From Microcebus murinus (taxonomy: Eukaryota; Chordata; Mammalia; Primates; Cheirogaleidae), in assembly GCF_040939455.1 (NCBI RefSeq), contig NC_134120.1, forward strand, positions 15,986,501-16,050,500: 64,000 bases of DNA, written 5' to 3'. Under the pieces are notes generated by a model. That model was not told the DNA's origin. It made no database searches and worked only from the letters and a program-made list of their open reading frames with translations. Made by a program: the position numbers and the translations under genes. Below, piece by piece: positions 28,421 through 42,270 of the stretch. Positions within the stretch are counted from its first letter, which is position 1. Each line of letters starts with the position of its first letter.

Positions 28421-29079
28421 AAAAGAAAATTTTCCTGCCATTTTTGTTCTGCCACACCGTTTCCCCATGTTTAACTTAAGGATATGCGCTGATGTACTCT
28501 CTAACCACAGCTTTAGTGCCAGACCCTGAAATCCACACAAAAGATCACACAAGGTTTTGGTCTGAAGCACAGCACCTTGTAGGTTAGCGCTCACACAACG
28601 GGTAAGTGCATCTGCCCAGTGGTCACAATGCCCTGTCTACAATACCGTATCGCCAATAATCACACCATGGGCTGCATAATGGACACAATTATTGGTATTC
28701 AAAAATTGGACAAAAAAAAAAAATCGAAAGACTAAACTCCTATGTCAAAATGAAGATGGATTCTAAAGACATAAAGAAATCTAAGTCCCCACACACATTC
28801 CTGAGCGTACTTTGTCTACAGTATCTCGGCAGAGGCAAAACACATGGCATGGAATACTTAAAGAGAAAACAAAAAGTGGCCTCCTAGCATTTGCGAGAGG
28901 AACATGACAGAGATACTAGATCCCAGCCTTTGTTTACCCTTGGGAAACATGGATGCTCACGTGGATGCCGACCTTCTCTCCCCAGGCGTCAGAGGAGCCC
29001 AGGCCATTGGAGTTTCATATCTACTAAGGTGCCCCGCGTCATTTACGATCAGACGAGTGGATGTATTCTGCGGCGTGAA

Positions 29080-29515
29080 AGGTGCAGGGGCCCCTGCTTT
29101 CCTTGCATCTCATCTTGGAGCCCTGGCCCCCTCCCTCACACTCAGATGACCCTTTCTGTTCCTCCAACACATGCAACTCTTCTCCCAGCGCAGGACCCCG
29201 GGTGAGCTGCTGCCCCACTGCCCTGCCCACACCAGCTCCCTCCCATCCGTCAGGCCTCAGCTCACAGCCGCCCCAACAGGGAAGGTTCCCCATCACCCTT
29301 CTGTAAGTCGGCCTCTCTGTTACTTCCTCCTTCCCGGCTTTCTGTTTACTTCCTTTGGCATTTTGGTGGAAATATGTAGTTATTTCATGCATCAGTATCT
29401 CCAACATTCATAAAAACAACAGTAGTCTACAAGCCCCACAAAGACAGTGGCCACGCCTGTCTTATTTAATACCTTTATCTCCAGAGCTTTGCATAATACC
29501 TGGAATGTAAAAGGA
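29080..29515 (+). repeat. L2 3' fragment
   Basis: CAGGCCTCAGCTCACAGCCG, ACAAGCCCCACAAAGACAGT and AATACCTGGAATGTAA follow the order of the L2 3' region. Confidence 0.65.
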
Positions 29516-30889
29516 AGTGTCACTTAGCCTTGTTGACTTTTATACTTATAAAAGCAGGCAAATTGACAACCTTTCTGGACTTAATTTATTGGTTTTTGTT
29601 GCAGGAGTTGGGGGGAAGAGCTGAATTAAATAATATTAATTTCCTCCCAGCAATACCATTGAACAGCTACTGTCTACTCACTGGGCTTTGGGAATAAGCA
29701 TTTATTTATGTTTATTGTTTAGTGAGAAAACTCATCTGCACAGATTGGTTTCCCCTAGTCTCTACTACCTATTAATAATAAAATTTAATGTTGTAAAATC
29801 TTAACACAAAATAACTCTGGAAAGAAAAACTTTCCATGATCTTACTTAAAAACACTTTGACTATCTTAAAAGTATAAAGAAAGTCAAATATGTGGGAAAA
29901 ATTCAGAAGTAATAACATTTTGCTACTTTTCATAAATTTTCAATTATCTTTTATACCAGGGACGATGTCCGACCCATAACACACTGCAGTCCTAGGTTTT
30001 AAACTGTAATTTGCTGACAATCTCATTTTCAAGCACATCCAAAATTAGCAACTAATTCTTTACACGTACTTATTAATAGACTCCTGAAATTTAGAGATTA
30101 GAGAGAAGCACATTCAGTGTTAAGTTGGGAAACATAAAAATAAAAAAATTAAAGATGGATTTTAACATAATTATCATCAAACACGATAATCAGTGAAGGA
30201 AACTATTCGCTCAATTCTTGTGTTTTTATCCTACTCAACAGCAAAATACATAATTGGTAGGTGCAATAACAAAACCGTTGATAAAATTATTGATCCAAGA
30301 TCAACCACATAGCTTGGTTTATAATTTGGTTTTCATAATTTACAGAGCTCTTAAACTTCCTGGAAAAGGCTACTAGCTATGAGTTATTTAAAATAAGCCT
30401 TAATTTTTATTTTAACTAACATTACTGTAAAGGGTAACTTTTTTAAATTGTAAAAACTACTTGAGCTTAATAAAATCCAAAAAGAACTTTTGGAGAAATA
30501 CAGTCAGAGGAAAAGGTAGCCACTACCAAAAAGTGATCTTGGTCTGGCCTTTTTTTTTTTAAGAAGAAAAAATAAGCCACCAAATCTTCAAAGTCCTTTT
30601 AACTTAAGGTCATAAAAGTTGCTGATGCCTGTGCCTGGTGGTACAGTGAATCATAAAATCTTTTTAAAAATATTTTTTATTGATTTTTTTCATAGTTCTT
30701 CATAATGGTACAGTAGAAAATTCATTAACAATAAAAGGATAAGGGCCTAATCCAGATAGCAAGAAAAAAATTAAGATGAACTAAAATATTTTCTGATACA
30801 AATTCAGTGGGTAAGTTTGCTGCATATCCAATCCCAATCCCCAAACATATGTAAAGAACATCACCTCTCTCAGAGGGAAAAACAATCAA

Positions 30890-31010
30890 AACTATTGACC
30901 TTTATAGACCATTAATATGTGCCAGACACTATTCTAAACAGTTGGCATATATTAACCCACTGAATTCTTACATTCAAACCTTAGAAAAATCTTATTCGAG
31001 AGGTGTTCCA
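30890..31010 (-). repeat. MIR fragment
   Basis: ATGTGCCAGACACTATTCTA followed by AACAGTTGGCATATATTAAC matches the MIR 3' part in reverse orientation. Confidence 0.7.
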
Positions 31011-32236
31011 AGAGGACAAGGGTGAAATAAGCAGAGATAAGGGAGAGAAAGACAAAAAACAGATCATGCACTTTACTCAAAAAAATAGCTATCCTATGGC
31101 CTGACTCTCGGCCTATTTATTCTTACTTTATAAATATGCTAACGAGCTCAGCTAAATACTTAAGCCTTACCACATTAGAAAGAGCAAATTAGAAAAGGGA
31201 AGGGAGCTACTATACTTCAAGCCACAAGAAGTGGTAAGTGAAGAGAAATGAGAAATAAACATTAAGTAGCAAACATCTTAAAGATTATGGTGGTTTAAGA
31301 ACTTTGATGAAGCAAAGTGTACTACAATATATATTCATAACTTCTTAGGCCACGACAGCATTGTTAATAGATAAATGCTTGTTTACATAAAGAATGACCA
31401 GATCATATTATAATCCACGGCTAGGAAGGTGACAGTGAATCAAAAACTTGTTCGGACACTTGTTGGGACATGCCTTCCATTTAAGAAGGCATGAAAGACA
31501 GCAACAAGACGGCGTGAACTACTGGCCAATCTGTGGGCAGCTCATTTGCAGGAGACTCCAGATGGCCAAGATTTAGCTACAGTGAACACTCCCCTGTGAT
31601 GAGGGTAGCAGGAAGAGTGGCGGTTTGGGCATCAGGCCACTTGACGTCCAAGCTCTCCAATCTCCTTCCTCTGTGCCCTTGGACAAGCTACCACGCTTTC
31701 CTCCTCAAAAAACGAGAGGTTGGCCCAGGTAGCCTTTACAGCCCTTTTCATTTTTAATATTCGGCTCTAAATACTGGCAGGAAGAAACCACCCATTACAA
31801 CTTCTCCAAAATTCATGAAGATTTGACAACTGGCCAACCCTTTCAAGAAGTGGAGTTTTCAAAAGCCACAAAAATGCTCTCAGTTAATATTTACAGCAGG
31901 AAGACATTTTAGTTACCTGGAGAAGAGTGGTGTTGGCACACAAGTCCTAACAGGATAGACCAGTCTTGCCACGGCTAGGATTGAAATTTCACTTTCACTC
32001 ACTTCTTATAGTTGGAAACTGAGGGGAAAATTAATCCTTTCATTTCTAAGCTATTTTGGGAGATAAGCTCTTTCATATATACTTTGCAAATATATTCAGC
32101 TGGAACACTCTGTTGCACAGGTGTTGTACAACCTGGCTGGAATGGAAATTTATTAATATTTTGTGGACCTCTGAGCCACAAAAGGACACCTCCCACCTCC
32201 AGCAAGATGCACCACATAAACCCACTGTAAATGCGA

Positions 32237-32265
32237 CCCCCCCCCCCCCCCCCCCGCCGCCGCCG
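32237..32265. repeat. Poly-C run plus GCC repeat
   Basis: Nineteen consecutive C (32237-32255) are followed by GCC units. This is a low-complexity tract able to form i-motif or G4 structures, and prone to assembly error. Confidence 0.9.
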
Positions 32266-33429
32266 AAGGAAGAACAGGTGAGAATAAATGCGCTAAATCA
32301 GTATTTACATCAAGGGTTATTAACCAAACCCAGATTTAGGTTGTCGGTGGCATTAACTTCTTAATTGTTCTCAGCCCAGACTGTAAATCAGAATCCCTGG
32401 GTACCACCCGGCTACTATGTGTCTTCTCCCCCCTCCCCACCTCCACCCCAAAAAATCCACTTCTGGTCATGGGTCTTCTTAACATGCTGGATAATCAAAA
32501 CCAGAGACATTCTTTTTATCCAGTCTGCATTTTCCTTGACATATTCAACTTGCTAATTGGCAGAAATATCAATAAACTAAGATAAAATAAAAACTCTGAT
32601 GACGAGTGGCTTCTTCAGAGCAGAAGGTTAATGCTTAATTCTTTGGGCTGTGTGGGGCCATTTAAACACCATTCTGAATCCAGGGTGGGAAATGAAGAAG
32701 AGCCATTCGATAGGCTTGGAAATATTCACAAGAACCTAGAATGCTTTTCTGAGAGTTTTAAAGCAATGACATGAAAAACCTTTTTGATTCCCATTCTATA
32801 AATACTGTTTAATCCCTTTGCCCCTGCCCCCAACACGCCCTACACCTCCCACTTTCTTCCTCCCTCTCTTCCTCCCCAACCCTGCAGATAAATCTTCCTG
32901 CATCTGTTTAGCTTGGCAACACACACCAGCATTCCAACAGATGTCACCTGGTCACTAACAGAGGATTGCAACATATTAAGTAAAATAAGAAATCTGTTCA
33001 AAAGGAAAAACAATCTCCAGTGAGGTTTCTGTGAGTGAACTTGAATTGCAGGACCAAGGCTTAGTTAAGGGACAGCCTCTGAACCACTTAGTGTCCAACC
33101 CTGCCACGACCCCTGTATGGTCACAAGACTGCAAGAACACTCCCGGGAGCATGCCCTGTCCCCAAACACTGAACCTCTGCACAAGCCTCAACTGGGCAGA
33201 TCGAAGAAACCAGAGGATAAACTGGCAGTGGCCACTTTATGATGACCACTGGACTTCAGTACAAGGCACGATGTCTGTTTCAATCCACATTATAAGGGAA
33301 ATTTTCAGTGGCTCAGGAGTCATTTCCTCAGGAGAGACTCATTCTCTCCCCATGTCTATTCACATCTTCTCTATGAACTGAGATGGTGTCTGTTCATCCT
33401 TCAAGTCCTCAGCCCATTAAGCAAACACA

Positions 33430-33963
33430 TGGTGAACTAGGGGGTGAAAGAGACCAAAATATTCCACCCCTAAATATATTTGACTTATTCTGAGCTGGCT
33501 GTCCAGAGGGCCTGCGAACAGAAATAGTCCGTCTTTCTCTGAGGCCTTGCCTTGCCCGGATCTAGGAAGGATTAACTGAGAGTCTTGACACCTTTGAAGG
33601 TCTGAAAGAAACATTTACTATCTTTTCTCTCTGAGGGCTGCTACCTGTGAGGTGTCAGTCACCTACATCACAAGACCACCTGTGCTGGCCAGCCTCCTCC
33701 CTTAACCTGTATTGCCACCATAACCTGATTTACCGCCATAACCCGTTCTTGGCAATGCCTCAAGCTCCCAATCTCTCTGTAACCTCAAGATGATATATGA
33801 GCTTCTGAATCCCATTGCGGGGCCTGGGGCCATCACTCTGTGGTTGTCCCCCATGCACGTCAATAAATTTGTATGCCATTTCTTCTACTACTCTGCCTTT
33901 TGTCAGTTGATTTTCTAGCAAACCTTCAGAGGGTGAAAGGAAAGTTCTCCCTTGGCCCCTACA
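33430..33963 (+). repeat. Solo LTR of an endogenous retrovirus
   Basis: The stretch has a plausible LTR layout: a TG start, TATA-like GATGATATATGAGC (33790 area), a CAATAAATTTGTATGCC polyadenylation region (about 33862) and the end GGCCCCTACA. No gag, pol or env is present. Target duplications were not identified, so the left boundary is approximate. Confidence 0.6.
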
Positions 33964-34409
33964 GGGGCAAAAAAACCCACAATGACCTCAGAAACTGAGG
34001 AAAACATGCAAAAACCCTGCTCCCCAGAAAACACTTCTGAACGGCCTGTCTCTCTCTGGGGGTGAAGCCTGCAGGATAAATGAGCTATTTTCACAGCTAT
34101 GTATCTGCTTTGCAGCCCACACGTTATTCATCAATGGACAATATGCCTTATAATAAATGCAATTTGCAAATCAGAAGCAGACTCTCTGGTGCAAAAGTGC
34201 AAAAATATATCCACCCACGCCCTGGCATGACACAGGCAGCAGAAAGCATCTTGAAATAACACTTCCTTAAGGAGTATAAGAGCCTCCCATTTTCTAGGCA
34301 CTGCAACATGAAAATGACAGGCTAAGTGCTCCGGGGGAAGACTAAGCCCTGAGACAATCGATGATCACTCCTGGTATCTGCAGCAATATGTGGGGGGCCC
34401 AGCTCTGCC

Positions 34410-34995
34410 ACCCTCTAAGGCGATGTGCACTTCTGCAACGGCCGCCCCGCTCCGGCTCTCCTGCTCTGCCTTCCCTCCATCCTGCACCGTGGCCAGTGTG
34501 GTCCACGAAGGCAAAAACGACCTTGCTAGCCAATCCCCGACTCAAGCCCTTCCTATGGCCCCCCACCTCCAGGTCCTGCGTGGTGGCCCTGCGCAACCTG
34601 CCTTCCCCATGACCATTCCCTCTTCAAAACCCCTGTGTCCCATCCCAGTGCCTCCAACTCTCCAAACACACTTGGCACTCAACTCCTTTCCTCTGTCTGG
34701 AAGGGTCTCCTCCCAGCTCTCTACACGGCTGCCCATCAGCGCTTTGGGGAGGTCCCCCTGGCTACTCCAGGTAAAACTGAATGGGCCACACCCCATGCCC
34801 ATGCTCTTCTCCGTGACACAGTCATCTAACATGGCAACTGTTACACATCTATTCTCTTCATCTGTCTCCCTGCTACCAGAATGTAAGTTGCATGAGGGCA
34901 GAGGTTGTTTTGTTCACTGCTGTATACCCAGAACTCAGGATGGTGCCTGGCATGCAGTAGGAGCTCAATGAATTCGCATAATAAATGTTGATCAC
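34410..34995 (+). repeat. L2 3' end
   Basis: A long decayed L2 match ending in the diagnostic tail: AGAATGTAAGTTGCATGAGG, TGCTGTATACCCAGAACTCA, GGTGCCTGGCATGCAGTAGG and AGCTCAATGAATTC. Open frames here are by-products. Confidence 0.8.
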
Positions 34996-37536
34996 CTTAT
35001 CTACTACTGACATCACAAGATGTCTCCTCAGTCTCTGTAGGCACCAACTGGAGAGTTCTACCCATTCATTCAAGCAGTAGCAAAGTTGCACCTGTGAGAA
35101 GTGGCTGCAGACCTCAATCTACGGGATATATCGAGCAATTTAACTTTTTCCTGTAATGTCATGACTTTGCTTCTTGGGAACACTTCTGGCAGCACTAGTA
35201 ATGCTTCGTATGGTTCCATGGTGTTATTCAATTTTATGGCATTGCACCAAACATGATGAAAAACACACACAAAAATACACAAGAACCATGGGAGATCACT
35301 TTTTACTACAACATGCAATTTACTGGAAAGACTAGAACTGAAGGTTCTAGAAAAGGTATAAATATTATGGTTGCCTGAGTCAGAATCGCATGGCTTTCTC
35401 CTTCAGCCCGACATCAGTTCTCTCCAAAATACTCCCACAAAACACAGACACTGAAATGAAGATCATCAATACTTAGAACCATCGTTTTCCTCTGTTCTAT
35501 TGTCAGGATATACACATTAGGTATAGAATTATATTTTTACTTCATTGCTTCAGTTTTTCAAATTAGGGCTGTTCTTCAATCCAAAGGCAACAACAAGAGT
35601 GTGTGTATGTACATATGTGTGAGACAACAGATTTTTTTCTATCATTAAGAAAAACAAAAACAAAAAACAGAAAAACCCCACACAACCCTTCTTCCAAAAA
35701 ATTCCTAATTACTTAAATAATTTAACCAAAGTTCTTGGTTTAGAAAGACCCAAACTTCCTCCTCCCAACCCTGACCCTCCAGATTAAGGTGTTTTTCTAG
35801 ATTAAGCAACTAGGGACTTTCATTGCTCCAAGATGAATTTTTTTTTTGTCCCTTTCTACATCCTTTTTTATGAACTGTATTATTCATTAGTCACACCAAC
35901 TTTGGCTTCCAGACACTCTCAGAATGACCTTGGCAGGATTTCTGCTGTGTCATGGTCAATATATACCTGATTGATGCCTACGGTCCCTTCCAGGGTTCCA
36001 CTAATTAGGCCAACGCTGTTGTTCTTTAATGTTTCCAGGGTTATTCTGTTAGATCAGAAGCTCCCCGAGAGCAGTAAACCACTAAAGGAAACGGGCCACC
36101 CTTATGGTACTCTCATTTGTATGCAATTCCTCTTTTTGAAATAAAAGAAATAGCTCCTTGGGGATAAGGACAGTTCCTCTATCCCTGAAACTCTAGGTGT
36201 CCTTCACAAGTTTACAACGTGCATATGATGTAAAACACCTCTCGGCCAAGAGAAAGGAAACCGCTAGTCAAATGATACATAAAATGACCAACTGACTTAT
36301 TCTACACATGGATCGGCTGAAATTAAAATTTCAAAGTTTAAAATACTGGGTGACAAGTATGCCGAAGAAAAGATGAAAAGCATTCATTTCTCAAAAGGTT
36401 TAATGGCTCAGATCTGGATATAACTGCACAATCACCAAATTATTTTAACAGTAGCCAGTAATCTCAGCGTTTCTTTCCACCAATCTGTTCTTTGTAACTT
36501 TATGAAAAGCAAATCTACTTTAAAAGCAGAGAATAAAAATCTTTTACAAAAGGCTTCTGCTTAGATTTGCAACTTCATCTGGATTAACTCTTAACATTTT
36601 AAAACACAAGGATTTGGGTTCATGTAACTGGCCTTATCATGTTTAAATACTTAAATGTTAAAAAATCGCCCCGAAGTCCTATCTATAAATACAACCACCA
36701 GCAATACTATTTTCAAGCACAAAGTGTCCAATTTTATGCATTATAGTTATTTCTTATTTTTGTAATGCAAATGTATAGTGAAGAAACCTGGGGGTTGGAT
36801 TTTCTGCCTTTATTGTTAATCCCTTTGTGTGAGTCACCTACACACAAGCACTTTCAACACAGCAAAGATAGTCGGGAGTGTGAGGAACCGTCAGTATTTT
36901 TCTAGTACTTACTAGAACTTTCACTACACAGATACGACCCACTGGCCAAAATACATAATTACAAACACTAAGAAGATATACTGTATGAGAAACTTCCATT
37001 ACACTAAGAAAAACATCTGTTGTTTTCCTCATTTTATTATTTTATTCATGGTTCAGAAATGTAATAGTTTTATATGGCTGAATCTGTCCAACTTTTGTGA
37101 TTTCCTTTTCTACTTCCAAGTTAGGAATTTACCATCCTTCACAGATCTGATACTCAAGTTTTAACTGTTTTTTATTCTATGACGTCAACATTTTATATGA
37201 AATTATTGAATTAATCTTGATCTCAATATAAGTTATTGAATTTATCTTTATCTCAATTTAGTGCTTGGTTTAGGCTGTAGATCCAATTAGCATTATGAAT
37301 TTTTTCCCAATGATTATATCCATATATAATGGAGTATGGTTTATTTGAATGGTGGAAATGCAGGTTATATTTCCTTATTTTTTAGTAAATCTAAATACAT
37401 ATAATTTTTAAGTGTATGTACTTAATAGAATTAAGACAACATTTCCCACATTATAATGTAGAGTAAGAGTTAGCATTTTCATTGTCACTTCAAACAAAAA
37501 GAAATGCAGACAAATGTTAAGAATATTCATTTCTTT

Positions 37537-37884
37537 CTTTTTCTTTGTCTTAAAAAGAAAAAAAAAAAAAAAGAAAAAGTCTCACTGTTTCCCAGGCTAG
37601 AGTGCCATGGCGTCAGCCTGGCTCACAGCAACCTCAAACTCCTGGGCTTAAGCAATCCTCCTGCCTCAGCCTCCTGAATAGGTGGGACTACAGGCATGCG
37701 CCACCATGCCTGGCTAATTTTTCATATATATTTTTAGTTGGCCAATTAATTTGTTTCCTATTTTTAGTAGAGATGGGGTCTCGCTCTTGCTCGAGCTGGT
37801 TTTGAACTCCTGACTTTGAGCGATCCTCCTGCCTCAGTCTCCCAGAGTGCTGGGATTACAGGTGTGAGCCACCACACCTGGCCC
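37537..37884 (-). mobile_element. Strepsirrhine Alu dimer with an unusual tail
   Basis: An Alu on the minus strand with a perfect 18-bp target duplication AAGAATATTCATTTCTTT (37519-37536, 37885-37902). The tail is odd: a T-rich part (to 37551) is followed by an A-run (37552-37579) before the Alu body. Confidence 0.95.
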
Positions 37885-39201
37885 AAGAATATTCATTTCT
37901 TTAGTTCAGGATAAACTCTCCACTGCATACATCAACAGTGAATAGCGTCAAACTCTAAAAAAAGCTTACTCATCCTCTGTTCGAGTTATGATCCTACAAT
38001 ATGACAATACAATGAAAGTTAAAGTCATCTTTTATTCCCAGGTCTCTGCTACCCCTATTCAATGGCAGAAACTGCATCTTGGTATTTCTTTGTCCTCAGC
38101 CTGGCCCAGGCAGGTGCTCAGAGAACAGCTCTGCAGAAGACTGGCCGGCAAGAAAGGAACAAATTTATTCGACTCCACATTTGATGGAAAACAGTGTGTG
38201 TTTGTGATAACAGCCACACCCAGAAATTCTTCAGCGACATTTCACTTTCAAAAGTAATTTGTTGAAATCTGCTAATCATGAACAAAAACAATTCTTGGGC
38301 AAGTGTGGTCACCACTTATTTCCCCAGCAGTCACTCCCACCTTCAGTATTCTGATGAGGCCCCTCCTACTGAGCCACTGAGATGAATCTGGTCATCTTTT
38401 AGGATCCAGCTCCCATCCTGCCCCTCCATGACATCGCTCCCATCTCTCCCAGCCTGTGTGTGAGCATCTGTCACCGGCTGCCCGTCCTGGGTGCCAGCCC
38501 TTGCTCGGTCCTGCCATGCGGAGTAAAGGCTTCCGCTGGGTAGGCCTCACCTCAGCTGTCTCTGTCTGCAGAAGCGAAAGCTCTAGAAACCAGGCTTCCC
38601 AACGTCTCTGTTTCCAACATCAAGAAGGACAGCATTTCAGATGTAGTTATTCAAAAATAATTTCACACTTGAGAGATAAAAAGAGTATCACTGCAAAAGA
38701 ATCTCTCAGGGTTGATTCATGGGCACAAAACTATAGTTAGAAGAAATAAGTTCCAGAGTTAAGAAGAATTTATTGTATATTTCAAAACAGGAAATTTGGA
38801 ATGTTCCAACACAAAAGAAAGGATAAATGTTTCAGGTGATATCCCAAGGACCCTGATTTCATCATTATACATTGTATGCATGTCTCAGAATGTCACATGT
38901 ACTCCATAAACATGTACAACTACTATGTATCAGTTTTTTAAAAAGTAAAGTGGTTTCCTCATTTTTAAAATGAAACCAACTGGCCTACATAATTGTCCAC
39001 AGCTCTGTAAGTCTATGAACCTGAAATTTATAAATGACCCCTGCGTACCAGCTAGAAAATAATGCGGCACTGCAGAGTGCAGGAGCATGTCTTGCTAATA
39101 CAATTTCAACCGAGGGTAACAGCAGGCCTTAGGCGCACCAAATCCTTCCTCAGCATTACTCTGTCCTTACCTTCGGCTCCTAGCCTAGCGGCCCTAATAA
39201 C

Positions 39202-39371
39202 CCATGCTTATGTCTGTAACATTATATCTGGGGTTTTAAAAAGCATGCTAATGCGTATAACATTGTATCAGGACTTTTAAAAAGCATGCTAATGTGTATA
39301 ACACTGTATCAGGATTTTTAAAAAGCATGCTAATGTGTATAATATTGTATCAGGATTTTTAAAAAGCAAAA
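39202..39371. repeat. 41-bp minisatellite, about four copies
   Basis: The GCATGC-type anchor recurs at 39202, 39243, 39284 and 39325, exactly 41 bp apart. Each unit contains GTATAA(C/T)A(C/T)TGTATCAGG and TTTTTAAAAAGC. The first copy is the most diverged. Confidence 0.95.
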
Positions 39372-42109
39372 CCTCTACAATAAGAGGTTAAATCAACTTA
39401 AAACAAAATTTAATAATGTTTAAAGTTATATTACAACTATCTCTTTTTTCAAGTGGCAAAGCACATCAGTAAGATGCCATTGAACGGATACTATGTTAAG
39501 AGAGGCCTTGTAACTGGTGAGGAAGACAATATGAAAAAACTCCAGAGCTGTGCTTAATAGCTCATAGCGTTCAACTGGAGCCAATTCCTTAAGGTTAGAG
39601 ACAAATGTTAGTTCTGCAATGTAACTTTTAGCCTGAAAAATTTCTGGATTTGGAAAAGTGCTAGGTTGTTTGGTTGGAACTTAATATACACATTTCGGTA
39701 TTTTTGTTCAACCTCAAGTTTATCTTCAACTAGATTTTTAAAATTTTTAAAAATTAAAATTTTCAAAATCCAAATTAAAATTTGGACCAAGGCAGGTTTT
39801 TTTTTTTTACCCCATGAGATAAATGCCTAGTCATGTATTTTTTAAAAACTTGAGAATAAACTCAAGAAATATGATTTATTGTGAAGCTTTAAAATGTCTC
39901 TCAAGATTTATGAGTCATTAAATATATAATCCACCTGTTCTGGATTGACCTATAGAAAGTGAGAAAGAGAAATGAAAACTATGGGAAACTATCTGAACCA
40001 CTAAGTACTTAGTATGTTTAGTAACATCCTCAAGCCCATCCCAGCCCCTCAAAGAAAGAAACAAGCAAGATAACAAATGATGCTGTGGGTTGAAAGTACA
40101 TTCCTGAAAGATACTATGTGGGGAAGTAAAAGCCACTTGACTCACCATGAGCTATAAAAATTAAGTCACAAAAGTAGGGTGTGTAAACTCCAGGAACCTG
40201 CTGAAAGGCAGCTACCTCTGGGGAAATTCTGGTCTTTTGTTGCCTGAAGGAATTTCCTCTGTTCAGCTTACTGAGTAACAAACACTGAATGGTTTCAAAG
40301 AACAGGGAGGTTGAGAAGGCACATAAAGGAACCGATACAAAGTATTTTGATATCAAAGTGCAGTGACAACAGTCAAGCCAGAAAAAGCAGGGCCCCTCCT
40401 TCCAGCCCAATTTATGATACTGTACTTTCATTTCATTTCATGACCTGTCCCTCCACAGGGAGATTTGAGCACTTTACTCAAAAGTGTCAGAACACTCGTG
40501 GTTCTGAAATGATGGGGGTATAAAAAGCAGGCTTCTTGAATTTCAATCTATTCCATCCTCCATCCAGAAAAATAAACTTCCTGTCAAAGCGTGGTGATGC
40601 CTGGAGACCAGGAAAGTGTCCATTCACAAAACCAGCCAGGACATCAGGGACTTAGGTTCCGGCCCACTCACATCAGGCCACCTGTCTCACTTATTTATCC
40701 CCCTCTATATCCCAGTTTGTCCAAGTAAGCGACGGCAAAATAATCTAGAGATTGAAACAGGGAACTCCAGTGAAAACATTATGCAGTCACGATGTCCAAC
40801 ACTCAATCAAGACTTACAAACATCTTTCAATAATCTCCACTTGCGCAGAAGTTCACAGACATTTTACAATACCTACTTTTGCTAATACTTTCAACTCTCT
40901 ATCCTTTTGGCCTTTTAAATTTCCAATCCGGAGTGGGACATACACAGCAGGGACTGTTTGGTGCTCTCTTTTGTGCAGGACTCTCTTTTGTGCAGCTCTC
41001 TCTACGCTGCTTGGTGTGAATTAAGGAAACTTACTGAAGATTGCACACAGGATAATAAACCTCTGAATAATCACCAGCCAATTCTGGATTGGGTTTTCCA
41101 AGCTTCTTTTGGCATTTACAGAGGAAATTTAGACATTCTGGTATCCATACGACCAGAATCAACAGTTTCAACACTATCTATGAACTTCCTGTTCTTCTCA
41201 ATTACTGCAAATGTCTTGGTAGCATAATTAAGAGTTAAAAAGATAAATGTATTTTGGATATCTAATATACTCCCTCAGTAATTATATGCAGTTAATTATT
41301 TTTATTTAAAAATCTGTTTGATAATTGCAAGTTGCCCAAGTAGAATTACCATTTAGATTAGCCTCAACTATACAGAAATATCCATCAATTACATAGAAAC
41401 CATCAACTATATAGAAATAGCCAACATTTATTACACTTTAGGATAATTTTCTCATGGAATAAATTTCTTCTGGTACTGTGAACTTTTATGTATAGTTAGC
41501 AAATTTCTTATTAGCATGTATTATAAATTTGGAGATTTATTTCAATGACTAGAACTCTGCCTCCAGGCTTGGCCAAGAGAAGCAGCTGCAACATTTATGG
41601 GAACCTTCTAAAAGGCAGTATCTAAAATAAGGCGTATTCCAAAATATCTGATTTTCAAATCGCACAATGTGGAAATTTTGTACAGATTACACTACATTGC
41701 TTCTCAGAAGCCTGAGTCTATAAGGAGTACAAGTAAACTTAACCACAGGAAACATTACAGCAAAATGACATGGTAAAAATATAACATGTCAGAAATGCCA
41801 GCCAAAAAGTTTTAAGGTTTCAAAAATCAACACAGTAAATATAATTAAAGGTCCTTTTCTACAACACGTAACTCACAAATAATCGATTCTTTTCAAGGAC
41901 TGCATTTGGTGTTAGGACAAATACTCAGGGAAAATGAGATGACAGCAGAAAAGGACATCAAAGCTAGCTATTAAACATTTCCAGGTATGCCATAAATGCA
42001 TGCTGTCCTTGTGTCGAATGCCACGCAGATCAAAGTGTTCACAGTTAACCTAATTAACTTCCCAGGGGAAAGATGTATATTATAGACACGTAGTTCATCA
42101 AGCAGGTAT

Positions 42110-42270
42110 GTCCATAAATACTGCCTCATTTCATTAACTTAACTATGAACTTATGTGCTGGACATTTTTATCTTCATTTTCACTGGTGAGAAAACAGGCT
42201 TAGAGAGGGAGTTTAACTACCCCAGGCCTCAAAGCCAGTAAACCACAGAGGCTGGCTCTTCAGTCCCCAA
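42110..42270 (-). repeat. MIR
   Basis: GGTGAGAAAACAGGCTTAGA and AGGCCTCAAAGCCAGTAAAC match the MIR core in reverse orientation. Confidence 0.7.

Noticed and set aside
34390..34971. 193-codon plus ORF
   Set aside because: It lies wholly within an L2 3' fragment.
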